DNA of 14,280 nucleotides, taken from Thermogutta sp. GTDB taxonomy: Bacteria; Planctomycetota; Planctomycetia; Pirellulales; Thermoguttaceae. The first letter of the stretch is position 1, and the number at the start of each line of letters is the position of its first letter. The DNA lies in NCBI RefSeq assembly GCF_014359955.1, contig NZ_JACIYL010000023.1:1-14280 (forward strand), read 5' to 3'. Shown piece by piece: positions 7,005 to 13,017 of this stretch. The position numbers and the translations under genes were made by a program. Below the pieces are notes generated by a model that saw only the letters and a list, made by a program, of their open reading frames with translations, searched no databases and was not told where the DNA came from.

Positions 7005-7311
7005 TTCGAGCTCTGGCAGTTCGGTCAGCTTCGGCTTCGGAAGCCGGTGCCGAGTATCGGTAGTGGCGTGTCGCCTTTCGACGGGCGGCAGAGGGAGGTC
7101 TTTCCCAGCCAGCACGTCCGAAGGCGCCATACATCGCCGGCCGTGGCATTGACCATGGGCGATGCGAGCTACTTGGCGGCTCGCTAAAGGACACGCAGGC
7201 GCTCGATTTTCCCAAGCCAACTGGACGAGTGCCGCCAAGGGCGATTTCGCTTCACCGTAGGCCGCGTCAACGTGGCAGGGTGGCTTTTTCCCTGCTACGT
7301 TTTTCTTTTTT
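7005..7311 (+). ncRNA. Candidate structured RNA or long structured 3' UTR after HU-like gene
   Basis: The sequence between the HU-like stop and a strong terminator has no credible coding frame but a row of local hairpins. Stems read by eye: 7032-7037/7041-7046 (CGGCTT/AAGCCG); 7070-7073/7079-7082; 7093-7096/7103-7106; a two-part hairpin 7132-7137/7159-7164 (CATCGC/GCGATG) enclosing 7141-7146/7153-7158 (CCGTGG/CCATGG); 7165-7169/7179-7183 (CGAGC/GCTCG) stacked directly on it; 7198-7205/7226-7233 (GGCGCTCG/CGAGTGCC); then the terminator. I found no RNase P, SRP, tmRNA or known riboswitch signature. It could be an independent small RNA, a structured 3' UTR that stabilises or is processed from the HU-like mRNA, or chance pairing in GC-rich DNA. 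No internal promoter is obvious, which slightly favours the 3' UTR reading. Confidence 0.35.
7269..7311 (+). terminator. Strong rho-independent terminator
   Basis: A 10-bp stem (CGTGGCAGGG 7271-7280 with CCCTGCTACG 7290-7299, one G-U pair), loop TGGCTTTTT, is followed by TTTTTCTTTTTT at 7300-7311; flanking AA/TT can extend the stem. The T-run is only on the plus strand, so it ends plus-strand transcripts: the HU-like mRNA or a separate RNA between the two. It also shields the convergent Maf gene. Confidence 0.88.
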
Positions 7312-7399
7312 GCAGAGACTGCGACCGAACCAACGGATCGCCGGTGGCTCATCCGCAATTGGTAAAGCCCCACGACTCGTCCGATATCCCCGGCGATTT

Positions 7400-7993
7400 T
7401 TATCCCTGTGTCCCTTCTACTGATCTGAGCATTTCTTGTAGAAGTTCGATCGGCAGCCCGACCACGTTGCTCTCGCTTCCCTCAAGGATCTTTAGCCATC
7501 CCAGCCGGTCCTGATAGCCGAACGCCCCAGCTTTGCCCTCCCACAGGCCGGTGCGCAGGTATTCTTCGATGGCTTCATCTGGGATGAAATCCATCACAAG
7601 GCGGGTACAGGCGACGCGGATATCGGGAGGACGATCCGGGTAATCCCAGAGACACACGCCCGTGAAGACACGATGCTCGGTGCCCCGCAACAGACGTAGG
7701 ATCTCCCGGGCATGGTCCACGTCGTGGGGCTTGCCGATAAGCTGACCGCGACATTCGACCACGGTATCGCAGCCGAGGATCAAACCGCGGCCCACTTTCT
7801 GACCAACATTCCGGGCTTTTTGAAAGGCCATCCTCGCTGCAAATTGGGCCGGATTTTCCCCGCTGCAAACGCCGCATTCGGCAGAGTCGTCGGGCGGAAT
7901 GACACGGAAGGGAATGCCCAACTGCTCCAGAAGTTCCCTTCTCCGGGGAGATTGACTTGCCAGCACAAGTTCTCGGCAAGGGCGGTCAGCCAT
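7400..7993 (-). CDS. maf: Maf family nucleoside triphosphate pyrophosphatase
   Basis: 197 residues from ATG 7993, the usual size for Maf. All family motifs are visible: ASQSPRRRELL (12-22), GCDTVV with the catalytic Asp at 76, GKP (87-89), HRVFTGV (107-113), GKAGAFGYQ (153-161) and GSESNVVGLP (172-181). Maf proteins hydrolyse non-canonical or excess nucleoside triphosphates (for example dTTP, UTP and modified pyrimidines) to monophosphates plus pyrophosphate in the cytoplasm. The GYQ motif leans towards the YhdE (dTTP/UTP) subgroup over YceF, but this is recollection of family differences. An alternative in-frame TTG at 8026 would add 11 residues; neither start has a textbook ribosome site (AAGGA lies 13 bases before 7993), and the ATG places the conserved core 9 residues in, as usual. 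Convergent with the HU-like gene and divergent from the sulfatase. Confidence 0.93.
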   Translation of the reverse strand: MADRPCRELVLASQSPRRRELLEQLGIPFRVIPPDDSAECGVCSGENPAQFAARMAFQKARNVGQKVGRGLILGCDTVVECRGQLIGKPHDVDHAREILRLLRGTEHRVFTGVCLWDYPDRPPDIRVACTRLVMDFIPDEAIEEYLRTGLWEGKAGAFGYQDRLGWLKILEGSESNVVGLPIELLQEMLRSVEGTQG

Positions 7994-8066
7994 GGAGTAT
8001 CGTGAGTCCTTTTGTTCCTCAGCCAAGAATTGTCAGAATTCCAGCGCTCGCCGTCAGGCGGATGCG

Positions 8067-8096
8067 TTCCCAACGCGTCTATCCGACCATTATACT
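8067..8096 (+). promoter_or_regulatory. Possible promoter for the sulfatase gene
   Basis: TATACT at 8091-8096 is a good -10 element; 18 bases upstream is TTCCCA (8067-8072), a poor -35. A transcript would start near 8103 and leave a leader of about 120 bases before the sulfatase ATG. It lies in the divergent gap between maf and the sulfatase. The -35 is weak, so this is tentative. Confidence 0.3.
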
Positions 8097-8225
8097 TGGT
8101 GGAGAACCCCCGCCTTGTTATGGAAGTGCGGCGGCAAAAGGACTTGCCGAAAACGAAATTGTGCTTCAGAATGAGCTTCGAGAATGAGAGGGCATGGGAA
8201 CCTCTATCCTGTGGGAGGCCTACCT

Positions 8226-9677
8226 ATGTGTCAACGTTTCCTGCTGTTGGCGGGTTGCTTCGTTGCGTTCGTCGCCAAGTCGTTGCTCGCGGCGCCGGCC
8301 GGGCAAGAACGGCCGGAGCGCCCGAACTTTATCGTTATCAACATCGACGACCTGGGTTACGCAGACATTGGACCGTTCGGCTCGGAGATCAATCGAACGC
8401 CCAATCTTGATCGGATGGCCGCGGAAGGCCGAAAACTCACTTCGTTTTACGCAGCACCGGTGTGCTCTCCATCCCGCGCTGCTCTGATGACGGGGAGTTA
8501 TGCGAAACGTGCGCTCCCTATTCCTCATGTGCTGTTCCCGGCCGATCCGGTGGGTTTGGCACCCGAGGAAATAACTGTTGCAGAACTTCTGAAAACCGCA
8601 GGCTATCGGACAGCCCTGATCGGGAAGTGGCATCTGGGGGATCAACCGGAATTTCTGCCACTTCAGCAAGGTTTCGATGAGTATTTTGGACTTCCGTATT
8701 CCAACGACATGGGGCCCGCCGAGGATGGCGTGAAAAGCAGTCTCGGCCAGCCGCTTCCCAAGCCGCGCCCGGGCCAAAAAGGTCAACCTCCCCTGCCGCT
8801 TATGCGCAACAACACGGTGATCAAGCGTGTGCTCCCCGACGATCAACAGGCGCTGGTCGAGATGTACACCAAGGAGGCGGTGAGATTTATTCGCGACAAT
8901 CAGAGCCGACCATTCTTCCTCTATCTCGCTCACAATGCCGTGCACTTTCCGATCTACCCGGGCAAAAAATGGGCGGGACGCTCACCGCATGGGATATACT
9001 CGGACTGGGTCGAGGAAGTGGATTGGAGTGTGGGGCAGGTCCTCGATACGCTTCGGGAAACCGGGTTGGATCGAAAGACCCTCGTCCTATTCGTAAGTGA
9101 CAACGGCGGCACGCCGCGGGCCGTGAATCGTCCCTTGCGTGGTTTCAAAGGAAGCACGTGGGAAGGTGGAATTCGAGTTCCCGCGATTGCCTGGTGGCCG
9201 GGCCAGATCCCGCCAGGAACGAGCACCGATGTGATCGTGGGTATGTTCGATGTTCTGCCCACTTTCGCCTACCTGGCCGGTGTTCCGCTTCCCAAAGACC
9301 GCAAATTGGACGGTATGAACATCTGGCCCCATCTGACCGGGGAGGCAGATGGTCGGCCAGCGCATGAGACTTTCTATTATTTCCGCGGGCTCGTCCTAGA
9401 AGGTGTTCGTCACGGCGACTGGAAGCTGCGGGTGGCAGCGAACGCAAAGGGCAAGCCTGAACTTTACAATCTGCGAGAAGACATCGGCGAGTCGCGGAAT
9501 GTGGCCGCGGAGCATCCCGAAATTGTCGCCGAACTGGAAAAGCTGATGGCAGAAATGGATCAGGACCTTGGCCGTGACGGGATAGGCCCCGGTTGCCGTC
9601 CGCTGGGTCGAGTGAGTAATCCTCGTCCTCTTATCGATTATGACGGGACAATTCGACCGGGATTTGAGCCGAAGTGA
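8226..9677 (+). CDS. Secreted sulfatase (arylsulfatase A type)
   Basis: 483 residues from ATG 8226, chosen for GGGAGG at 8213-8218 (7-base gap) and because it yields a signal peptide (MCQRFLLLAGCFVAFVAKSLLAAPA) right before the catalytic core; an in-frame ATG at 8184 lacks both. Metal ligands D41-D42 (NIDDLGYADIG), the formylglycine motif C80-S-P-S-R84, GKWHLG with K134 and H136, H236, D292-N293 (SDNGG) and K308 (GFKGSTWEGG) are all present, so it should be active once C80 is converted to formylglycine. The tail (GCRPLGRVSNPRPLIDYDGT) is common in planctomycete arylsulfatases. It removes sulfate esters from sulfated sugars or polysaccharides outside the cytoplasm; the exact substrate cannot be read. 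The maturase (FGE type is expected for CxPSR sulfatases in aerobes) is not in the window. Single gene. Confidence 0.95.
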   Translation: MCQRFLLLAGCFVAFVAKSLLAAPAGQERPERPNFIVINIDDLGYADIGPFGSEINRTPNLDRMAAEGRKLTSFYAAPVCSPSRAALMTGSYAKRALPIPHVLFPADPVGLAPEEITVAELLKTAGYRTALIGKWHLGDQPEFLPLQQGFDEYFGLPYSNDMGPAEDGVKSSLGQPLPKPRPGQKGQPPLPLMRNNTVIKRVLPDDQQALVEMYTKEAVRFIRDNQSRPFFLYLAHNAVHFPIYPGKKWAGRSPHGIYSDWVEEVDWSVGQVLDTLRETGLDRKTLVLFVSDNGGTPRAVNRPLRGFKGSTWEGGIRVPAIAWWPGQIPPGTSTDVIVGMFDVLPTFAYLAGVPLPKDRKLDGMNIWPHLTGEADGRPAHETFYYFRGLVLEGVRHGDWKLRVAANAKGKPELYNLREDIGESRNVAAEHPEIVAELEKLMAEMDQDLGRDGIGPGCRPLGRVSNPRPLIDYDGTIRPGFEPK

Positions 9678-9972
9678 ATGGCGTCACCCGCGCAAACCAC
9701 GGCAGCGCTTCTGACAAACGACCGTCGAGTCGGTGCCCCAGGATTGAGCGGTCTTTCCACAGGCAGACAAGGTCAGTCTTTTCGGGGTCGGTTGTCAACG
9801 CGGGAAAAAACGTTTGGTAAGCACTCCGGCAATTTACCTGTGCCGGTGGTTTCCTTGGGAGGGGTGGCGTCTATTGAAATGCTCCCATTTAAGATAATGC
9901 ATCATGCATCGGAAGGCCGCGAATCAGGTTGCGTTTTTATCCAACTTTTGCCAGTTGCAAAGGAAGTAACCC
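9678..9972. other. Intergenic region upstream of antiporter
   Basis: About 295 bases. It contains a short hairpin CCGGC 9826-9830 / GCCGG 9842-9846 without a T-run (weak candidate end for the sulfatase mRNA), a GATAAT box at 9893-9898 with no good -35, a doubled palindrome ATGCATCATGCAT at 9897-9909 that could be an operator, and a hairpin touching the antiporter ribosome site (listed separately). A 100-codon frame begins at the ATG directly after the sulfatase stop and runs into the antiporter start; it resembles no protein I know and has no good ribosome site, so it is not called. Confidence 0.35.
9945..9963 (+). promoter_or_regulatory. Hairpin partly covering the antiporter ribosome binding site
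   Basis: CTTTTGC (9945-9951) pairs with GCAAAGG (9957-9963), 7 bp with one G-U, loop CAGTT. The 3' arm contains AAGG of the ribosome site AAGGAAG (9960-9966), which lies 6 bases before the TTG start at 9973. The fold would reduce ribosome access and so could modulate translation. A competing pairing CAAC 9942-9945 / GTTG 9954-9957 leaves the site free. Inferred from sequence only. Confidence 0.4.
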
Positions 9973-11826
9973 TTGGCTGACACGGCGCTTATTGAAATAA
10001 CTACGGTTGTCGCGCTTGGCGGATTGGGGCAATGGCTTGCGTGGCGACTGCGTATTCCCGCCATTGTTTTGCTTCTTGGCCTGGGAACCCTTGCCGGTCC
10101 GGTCCTTGGGTTTCTGCATCCGGACGAAGTCTTCGGTGAGCTTATTCGGCCGTTCATTGCGCTCTCCGTTGGATTGATCCTGTTCGACGGAGGGCTCAAT
10201 CTGCGATTCCGCGAGTTGCGGGGAATAGGGGGTGTCTTCGGGCGTTTGATGACAATCGGAGTGGCCGTCACATGGGGGCTTCTTGCTCTTGCCGGCCGAT
10301 ATGTCCTGGGGTTAACCTGGCCGGTGGCGGCACTCCTCGCGTGCATTCTGACGGTTACCGGTCCTACGGTGATTGGTCCCATCCTGCGGCACCTCCGCCT
10401 GCGTGGCAGGATGGCGTCGCTTCTCAAGTGGGAGGGTATCCTCATCGACCCCCTGGGGGCCATTTTAGCGGTGCTTGTTTTTGCGGCTCTTGAACAGCAG
10501 AGCCTTAATGCCGGGGCGTGGGAAATCGGCATCCGACTCGTTCAGACCCTGCTGGTAGGATGCGGTGTGGGCATCGCAATGGGGCTTGTGATGGTAGCGG
10601 CATTTGCCCGATTTTGGATCCCCGATTTTTTGACCAACCCGGTCTCCCTCATGCTCACGCTGGTGGCCTTTGTGCTTGCGAACACCCTGTGTCATGAGTC
10701 CGGCCTTCTCGCAGTGACCATCATGGGCATGGTGGTGGCCAACCAGCAGAAGTTCGCCATCCGCCAATTGCTGGAGTTCAAGGAAGCGCTGACGGTTTTG
10801 CTCATCTCTGTCTTGTTCGTCATTTTGGCGGCGCGAATCCGATGGGAGTATCTTCACGGACTGGGATGGCAGAGCATCGTCTTTTTATTGCTGGTCATTC
10901 TCGTCATCCGACCGGTAGCCGTGCTGGTGTCCACCTGGGGAAAAACACTGGGCTGGAATGAGCGGCTCTTTCTGGCCGGAATGGCACCGCGCGGCGTCGT
11001 GGCCATGGCGGTCGCTTCGGTAGCGGCTTTGGCTCTTTCCGAGGGCCAGTATGAGGGTGCAGAAAAGCTCGTGCCCGTCACCTTGCTCGTCGTCTTCGGA
11101 ACATCTGGCGTCTACGGACTGTTAGCCGCGCCTCTGGCCCGGTTTCTCCATTTGATCCAGGAAAATCCCCAGGGCATCTTGTTCGTCGGCGCGAGTCACT
11201 GGGTCCGTGAACTTGCGATACTGCTTCAACGGGAAGGTTGCCGGGTCGTGCTGGTGGACTCCAACAGGCAGAATATTACCGCTGCCCGTCTGGCGGGACT
11301 CCCTGCCATTCATGGCGATGCCCTTTCGGAAAGTACGCGCGAGAGCATCGACTACATGGGGCTGGGGCGGATGCTGGCGGTCACATCCAACAACGAGGTC
11401 AACTCGCTGGCCTGCATGATTTACGCGGAGGACTTCGGCAGGCAGGAAGTGTACCAACTCCCCTGGCTGGCGCCGAAGGAAAAATCTCGCGACCCTGCGT
11501 CGCCCGAACACAGGGGGCGCCTGCTTTTCGGAAAAGACCTGACTTATTCCAAAATCATTGAGATTTTCTACCAGGGTGGGCGGTTTAAGAGCACAAAAAT
11601 CACCAAGGAATTCGACTTCGCCCAGTACAGGGCAATGTACGGCGACAAGGCTCATCTCTTGTTTGTGCTTCGGGCGGGAGGCACTGTCGTTGTGATTACG
11701 GATGGTCCGCTCCCCGACATCCGTCCCGGCGACACCGTTATCGCCCTGGTTCAAGGAGGTGAAAATGGGGCGATTCAGCCGCCGGATACCGCGGCTCCGG
11801 CTGACGCAGACTCCCAGCAGGGGTGA
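9973..11826 (+). CDS. Cation:proton antiporter (CPA family) with C-terminal RCK/TrkA domain
   Basis: 617 residues. The start is a TTG: an in-frame TAA lies at 9967-9969, two codons upstream, AAGGAAG sits 6 bases before, and no ATG follows until well inside the first membrane segment. Residues 1-395 form a Na+/H+ exchanger domain of about 12 membrane helices. Recognisable parts are FDGGLNL (71-77), the unwound-helix motif TGPTVIGPIL (129-138), WEGILIDP with E154 and D159 (the ion-binding Asp; the usual NhaP-type Asn before it is Ile), and MAPRGVVAMAVAS (337-349). Residues about 400-500 are a Rossmann RCK_N/TrkA_N fold (GILFVGASHWVRELA, then VVLVDSN with D429 at the nucleotide-ribose position and IHGDA 447-450). 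About 540-595 resemble a TrkA_C-like module. It likely exchanges Na+ or K+ for H+ in the inner membrane, gated by nucleotide or ligand on the cytosolic domain. Ion choice cannot be read. Confidence 0.92.
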   Translation: MADTALIEITTVVALGGLGQWLAWRLRIPAIVLLLGLGTLAGPVLGFLHPDEVFGELIRPFIALSVGLILFDGGLNLRFRELRGIGGVFGRLMTIGVAVTWGLLALAGRYVLGLTWPVAALLACILTVTGPTVIGPILRHLRLRGRMASLLKWEGILIDPLGAILAVLVFAALEQQSLNAGAWEIGIRLVQTLLVGCGVGIAMGLVMVAAFARFWIPDFLTNPVSLMLTLVAFVLANTLCHESGLLAVTIMGMVVANQQKFAIRQLLEFKEALTVLLISVLFVILAARIRWEYLHGLGWQSIVFLLLVILVIRPVAVLVSTWGKTLGWNERLFLAGMAPRGVVAMAVASVAALALSEGQYEGAEKLVPVTLLVVFGTSGVYGLLAAPLARFLHLIQENPQGILFVGASHWVRELAILLQREGCRVVLVDSNRQNITAARLAGLPAIHGDALSESTRESIDYMGLGRMLAVTSNNEVNSLACMIYAEDFGRQEVYQLPWLAPKEKSRDPASPEHRGRLLFGKDLTYSKIIEIFYQGGRFKSTKITKEFDFAQYRAMYGDKAHLLFVLRAGGTVVVITDGPLPDIRPGDTVIALVQGGENGAIQPPDTAAPADADSQQG

Positions 11827-11843
11827 ACGAACGCTGACCCATC

Positions 11844-11862
11844 CCCAGTTTTTTCTGGGTTT
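11844..11862 (+). terminator. Probable terminator of the antiporter gene
   Basis: CCCAG (11844-11848) pairs with CTGGG (11855-11859) around a T6 loop, followed by TTT then G. It begins 17 bases after the antiporter stop. The stem is only 5 bp and the T-run short, so it is a modest terminator. Confidence 0.4.
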
Positions 11863-12209
11863 GTGAGACGCTGAAGGTTCGACGTGTGATCGGGCCAATT
11901 CATGAACTGCCCTTTCGGTATTGAATTAAGCAGACAAAGATTGGCCCGTGGATTGGTCTACCAGACGTCGGAACGTGGGCCCGAGAGGCAGGCCCTTTCG
12001 AGCGCGAATTTGGCTCCCGCCGAAGGTCTCGATGCGGTCTGGGGGCGAGATGGCGGGAGAGAACGAGCGGAGATAACTCGGGAAAGAACGGGGTAACCAC
12101 GCGGTTCACCCGAGGGTAAAATGAGTAAGACACGGTTCGTAAAATGATGAAGAGTCGTGATTTTCTGACCGGAAAAGTGTGATCACCTCGCAACACCGCG
12201 GAGGACGAG
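11863..12209. other. Non-coding leader region upstream of greA with inverted repeats
   Basis: About 350 bases with no credible gene. A perfect 9-bp inverted repeat CGGGCCAAT 11891-11899 / ATTGGCCCG 11940-11948 encloses 40 bases. Further on, CTCGGG 12077-12082 / CCCGAG 12109-12114 encloses AACC 12095-12098 / GGTT 12103-12106. Two TAAAAT boxes (12117-12122, 12140-12145) are -10-like but lack matching -35 elements. An 8-base palindrome GTGATCAC (12179-12186) sits just before the greA ribosome site (GGAGG, 12200-12204). Confidence 0.35.
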
Positions 12210-12689
12210 ATGCAGGACGAAAGGATTCCTGTTACCCGAGAGGGCTACGAAAAATTGCAGCGCGAGCTTGCGGAACTTGAGGACCAGTTGGTGGAAGTGA
12301 CCAAACGGGTGGCGGCCGCTCGCGAAGAGGGCGATCTGCGAGAAAATGCCGAATATCATGGCGCCCGGGAAACCCAGGGCCTTATCATGGCCAAGATCAA
12401 TTACCTGCGAGACAAGATTGCGCGGTGCGAAATTGTGGACCTGAGCCGGATGCCGCGCGACCGGGTGGCCATGGGTTGCACCGTCACGGTCCGAGATCTG
12501 GCCACAGGCGAGGTCATCAAATACACCCTCGTGGGGGTGGGTGAGGAGGATTTTGAGCAAGGGCGCATTCCGGCCAACAGTCCGCTGGGGCGAGGGCTGA
12601 TCGGTAAAAAACCCGGAGAAATGGCCGAGATCCGCGTTCCTGCCGGAATTCGACGGTTGGAAGTCCTCGAAATCAGCTACGAAGAATGA
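12210..12689 (+). CDS. greA: Transcription elongation factor GreA
   Basis: 159 residues, the normal GreA length, from ATG 12210 with GGAGG at 12200-12204 (5-base gap). The N-terminal coiled coil (about 5-75) contains the tip signature REEGDLRENAEYHGARE, with the acidic residues D42 and E45 that enter the RNA polymerase secondary channel and support cleavage of backtracked transcripts. The C-terminal FKBP-like domain (about 85-159) carries NSPLGRGLIGKKPGE (123-137), the second family signature. VTREGYEKLQREL at the start is also typical. It rescues paused or arrested RNA polymerase in the cytoplasm. It appears monocistronic, with a long structured leader upstream. Being GreA rather than GreB is supported by the less basic C-terminal domain and overall similarity. 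Confidence 0.97.
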   Translation: MQDERIPVTREGYEKLQRELAELEDQLVEVTKRVAAAREEGDLRENAEYHGARETQGLIMAKINYLRDKIARCEIVDLSRMPRDRVAMGCTVTVRDLATGEVIKYTLVGVGEEDFEQGRIPANSPLGRGLIGKKPGEMAEIRVPAGIRRLEVLEISYEE

Positions 12690-13017
12690 CCGTTTCCTCC
12701 GCCACTTCGTTCGCTCTGGCAGCGGTTTCACACCGGCCCGGGCACGCAGGGGCCGTCGATGGGCCTGCCTGCCAGCTGGGAGAACCAGTATTGCCCGTGT
12801 CCCACGCTGGTGAGAAACCATAAACTCTTTGCCGTGCTTCGGCGACGATCTGATTTCGCACTGACCACGGGGGCGAGATTTCGGGCAGGCCCTTGAGCGG
12901 GCGGTTCTCACGTGTTATGGTAGTGGCCGAGCGACACCGGCCGTGCACCGGTGATCGAGGTGCCGCGTACCGGGCGAATAGGTCCACCGTATATCACACC
13001 CCCATAGGAGAACGGTC
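12690..13017. other. Intergenic region with inverted repeats upstream of the Gfo/Idh gene
   Basis: About 330 bases without a gene I can support. Elements seen: a palindrome CCAGCTGG at 12772-12779; a perfect 9-bp inverted repeat GGGCCTGCC 12761-12769 / GGCAGGCCC 12884-12892 with a 114-base loop; a nested hairpin ACCAG 12784-12788 to CTGGT 12807-12811; and a strong hairpin CACCGG 12935-12940 / CCGGTG 12948-12953. Part of that hairpin can instead pair as GCACC 12946-12950 / GGTGC 12959-12963. No clear terminator for greA was found. Confidence 0.35.
12893..12921 (+). promoter_or_regulatory. Possible promoter for the Gfo/Idh gene
   Basis: TTGAGC (12893-12898) and TATGGT (12916-12921) are 17 bases apart; each matches the sigma-70 consensus at four of six positions. 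A transcript starting near 12928 would begin just before the CACCGG/CCGGTG hairpin and have a leader of about 90 bases. Weak evidence. Confidence 0.3.

Noticed and set aside
7005..7311. RNase P RNA, SRP RNA, tmRNA or cobalamin riboswitch
   Set aside because: None of their conserved cores (for example GAGGAAAGTCC, GGAAGGAAGCAGCC, a tRNA-like TTCGA arm with CCA, or the GCCACTG B12 box) was found.
6660..7373. 237-codon minus-strand frame across the HU-like gene and the structured region
   Set aside because: It is antisense to a clear HU-like gene and crosses the plus-strand terminator; low-complexity Arg/Pro/Leu composition and no recognised motif.
8220..8945. 241-codon minus-strand frame across the sulfatase
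   Set aside because: It is antisense to the conserved sulfatase core and has no recognisable motif.
12183..12911. 242-codon minus-strand frame across greA
   Set aside because: It is antisense to greA, which is unambiguous, and shows no domain.
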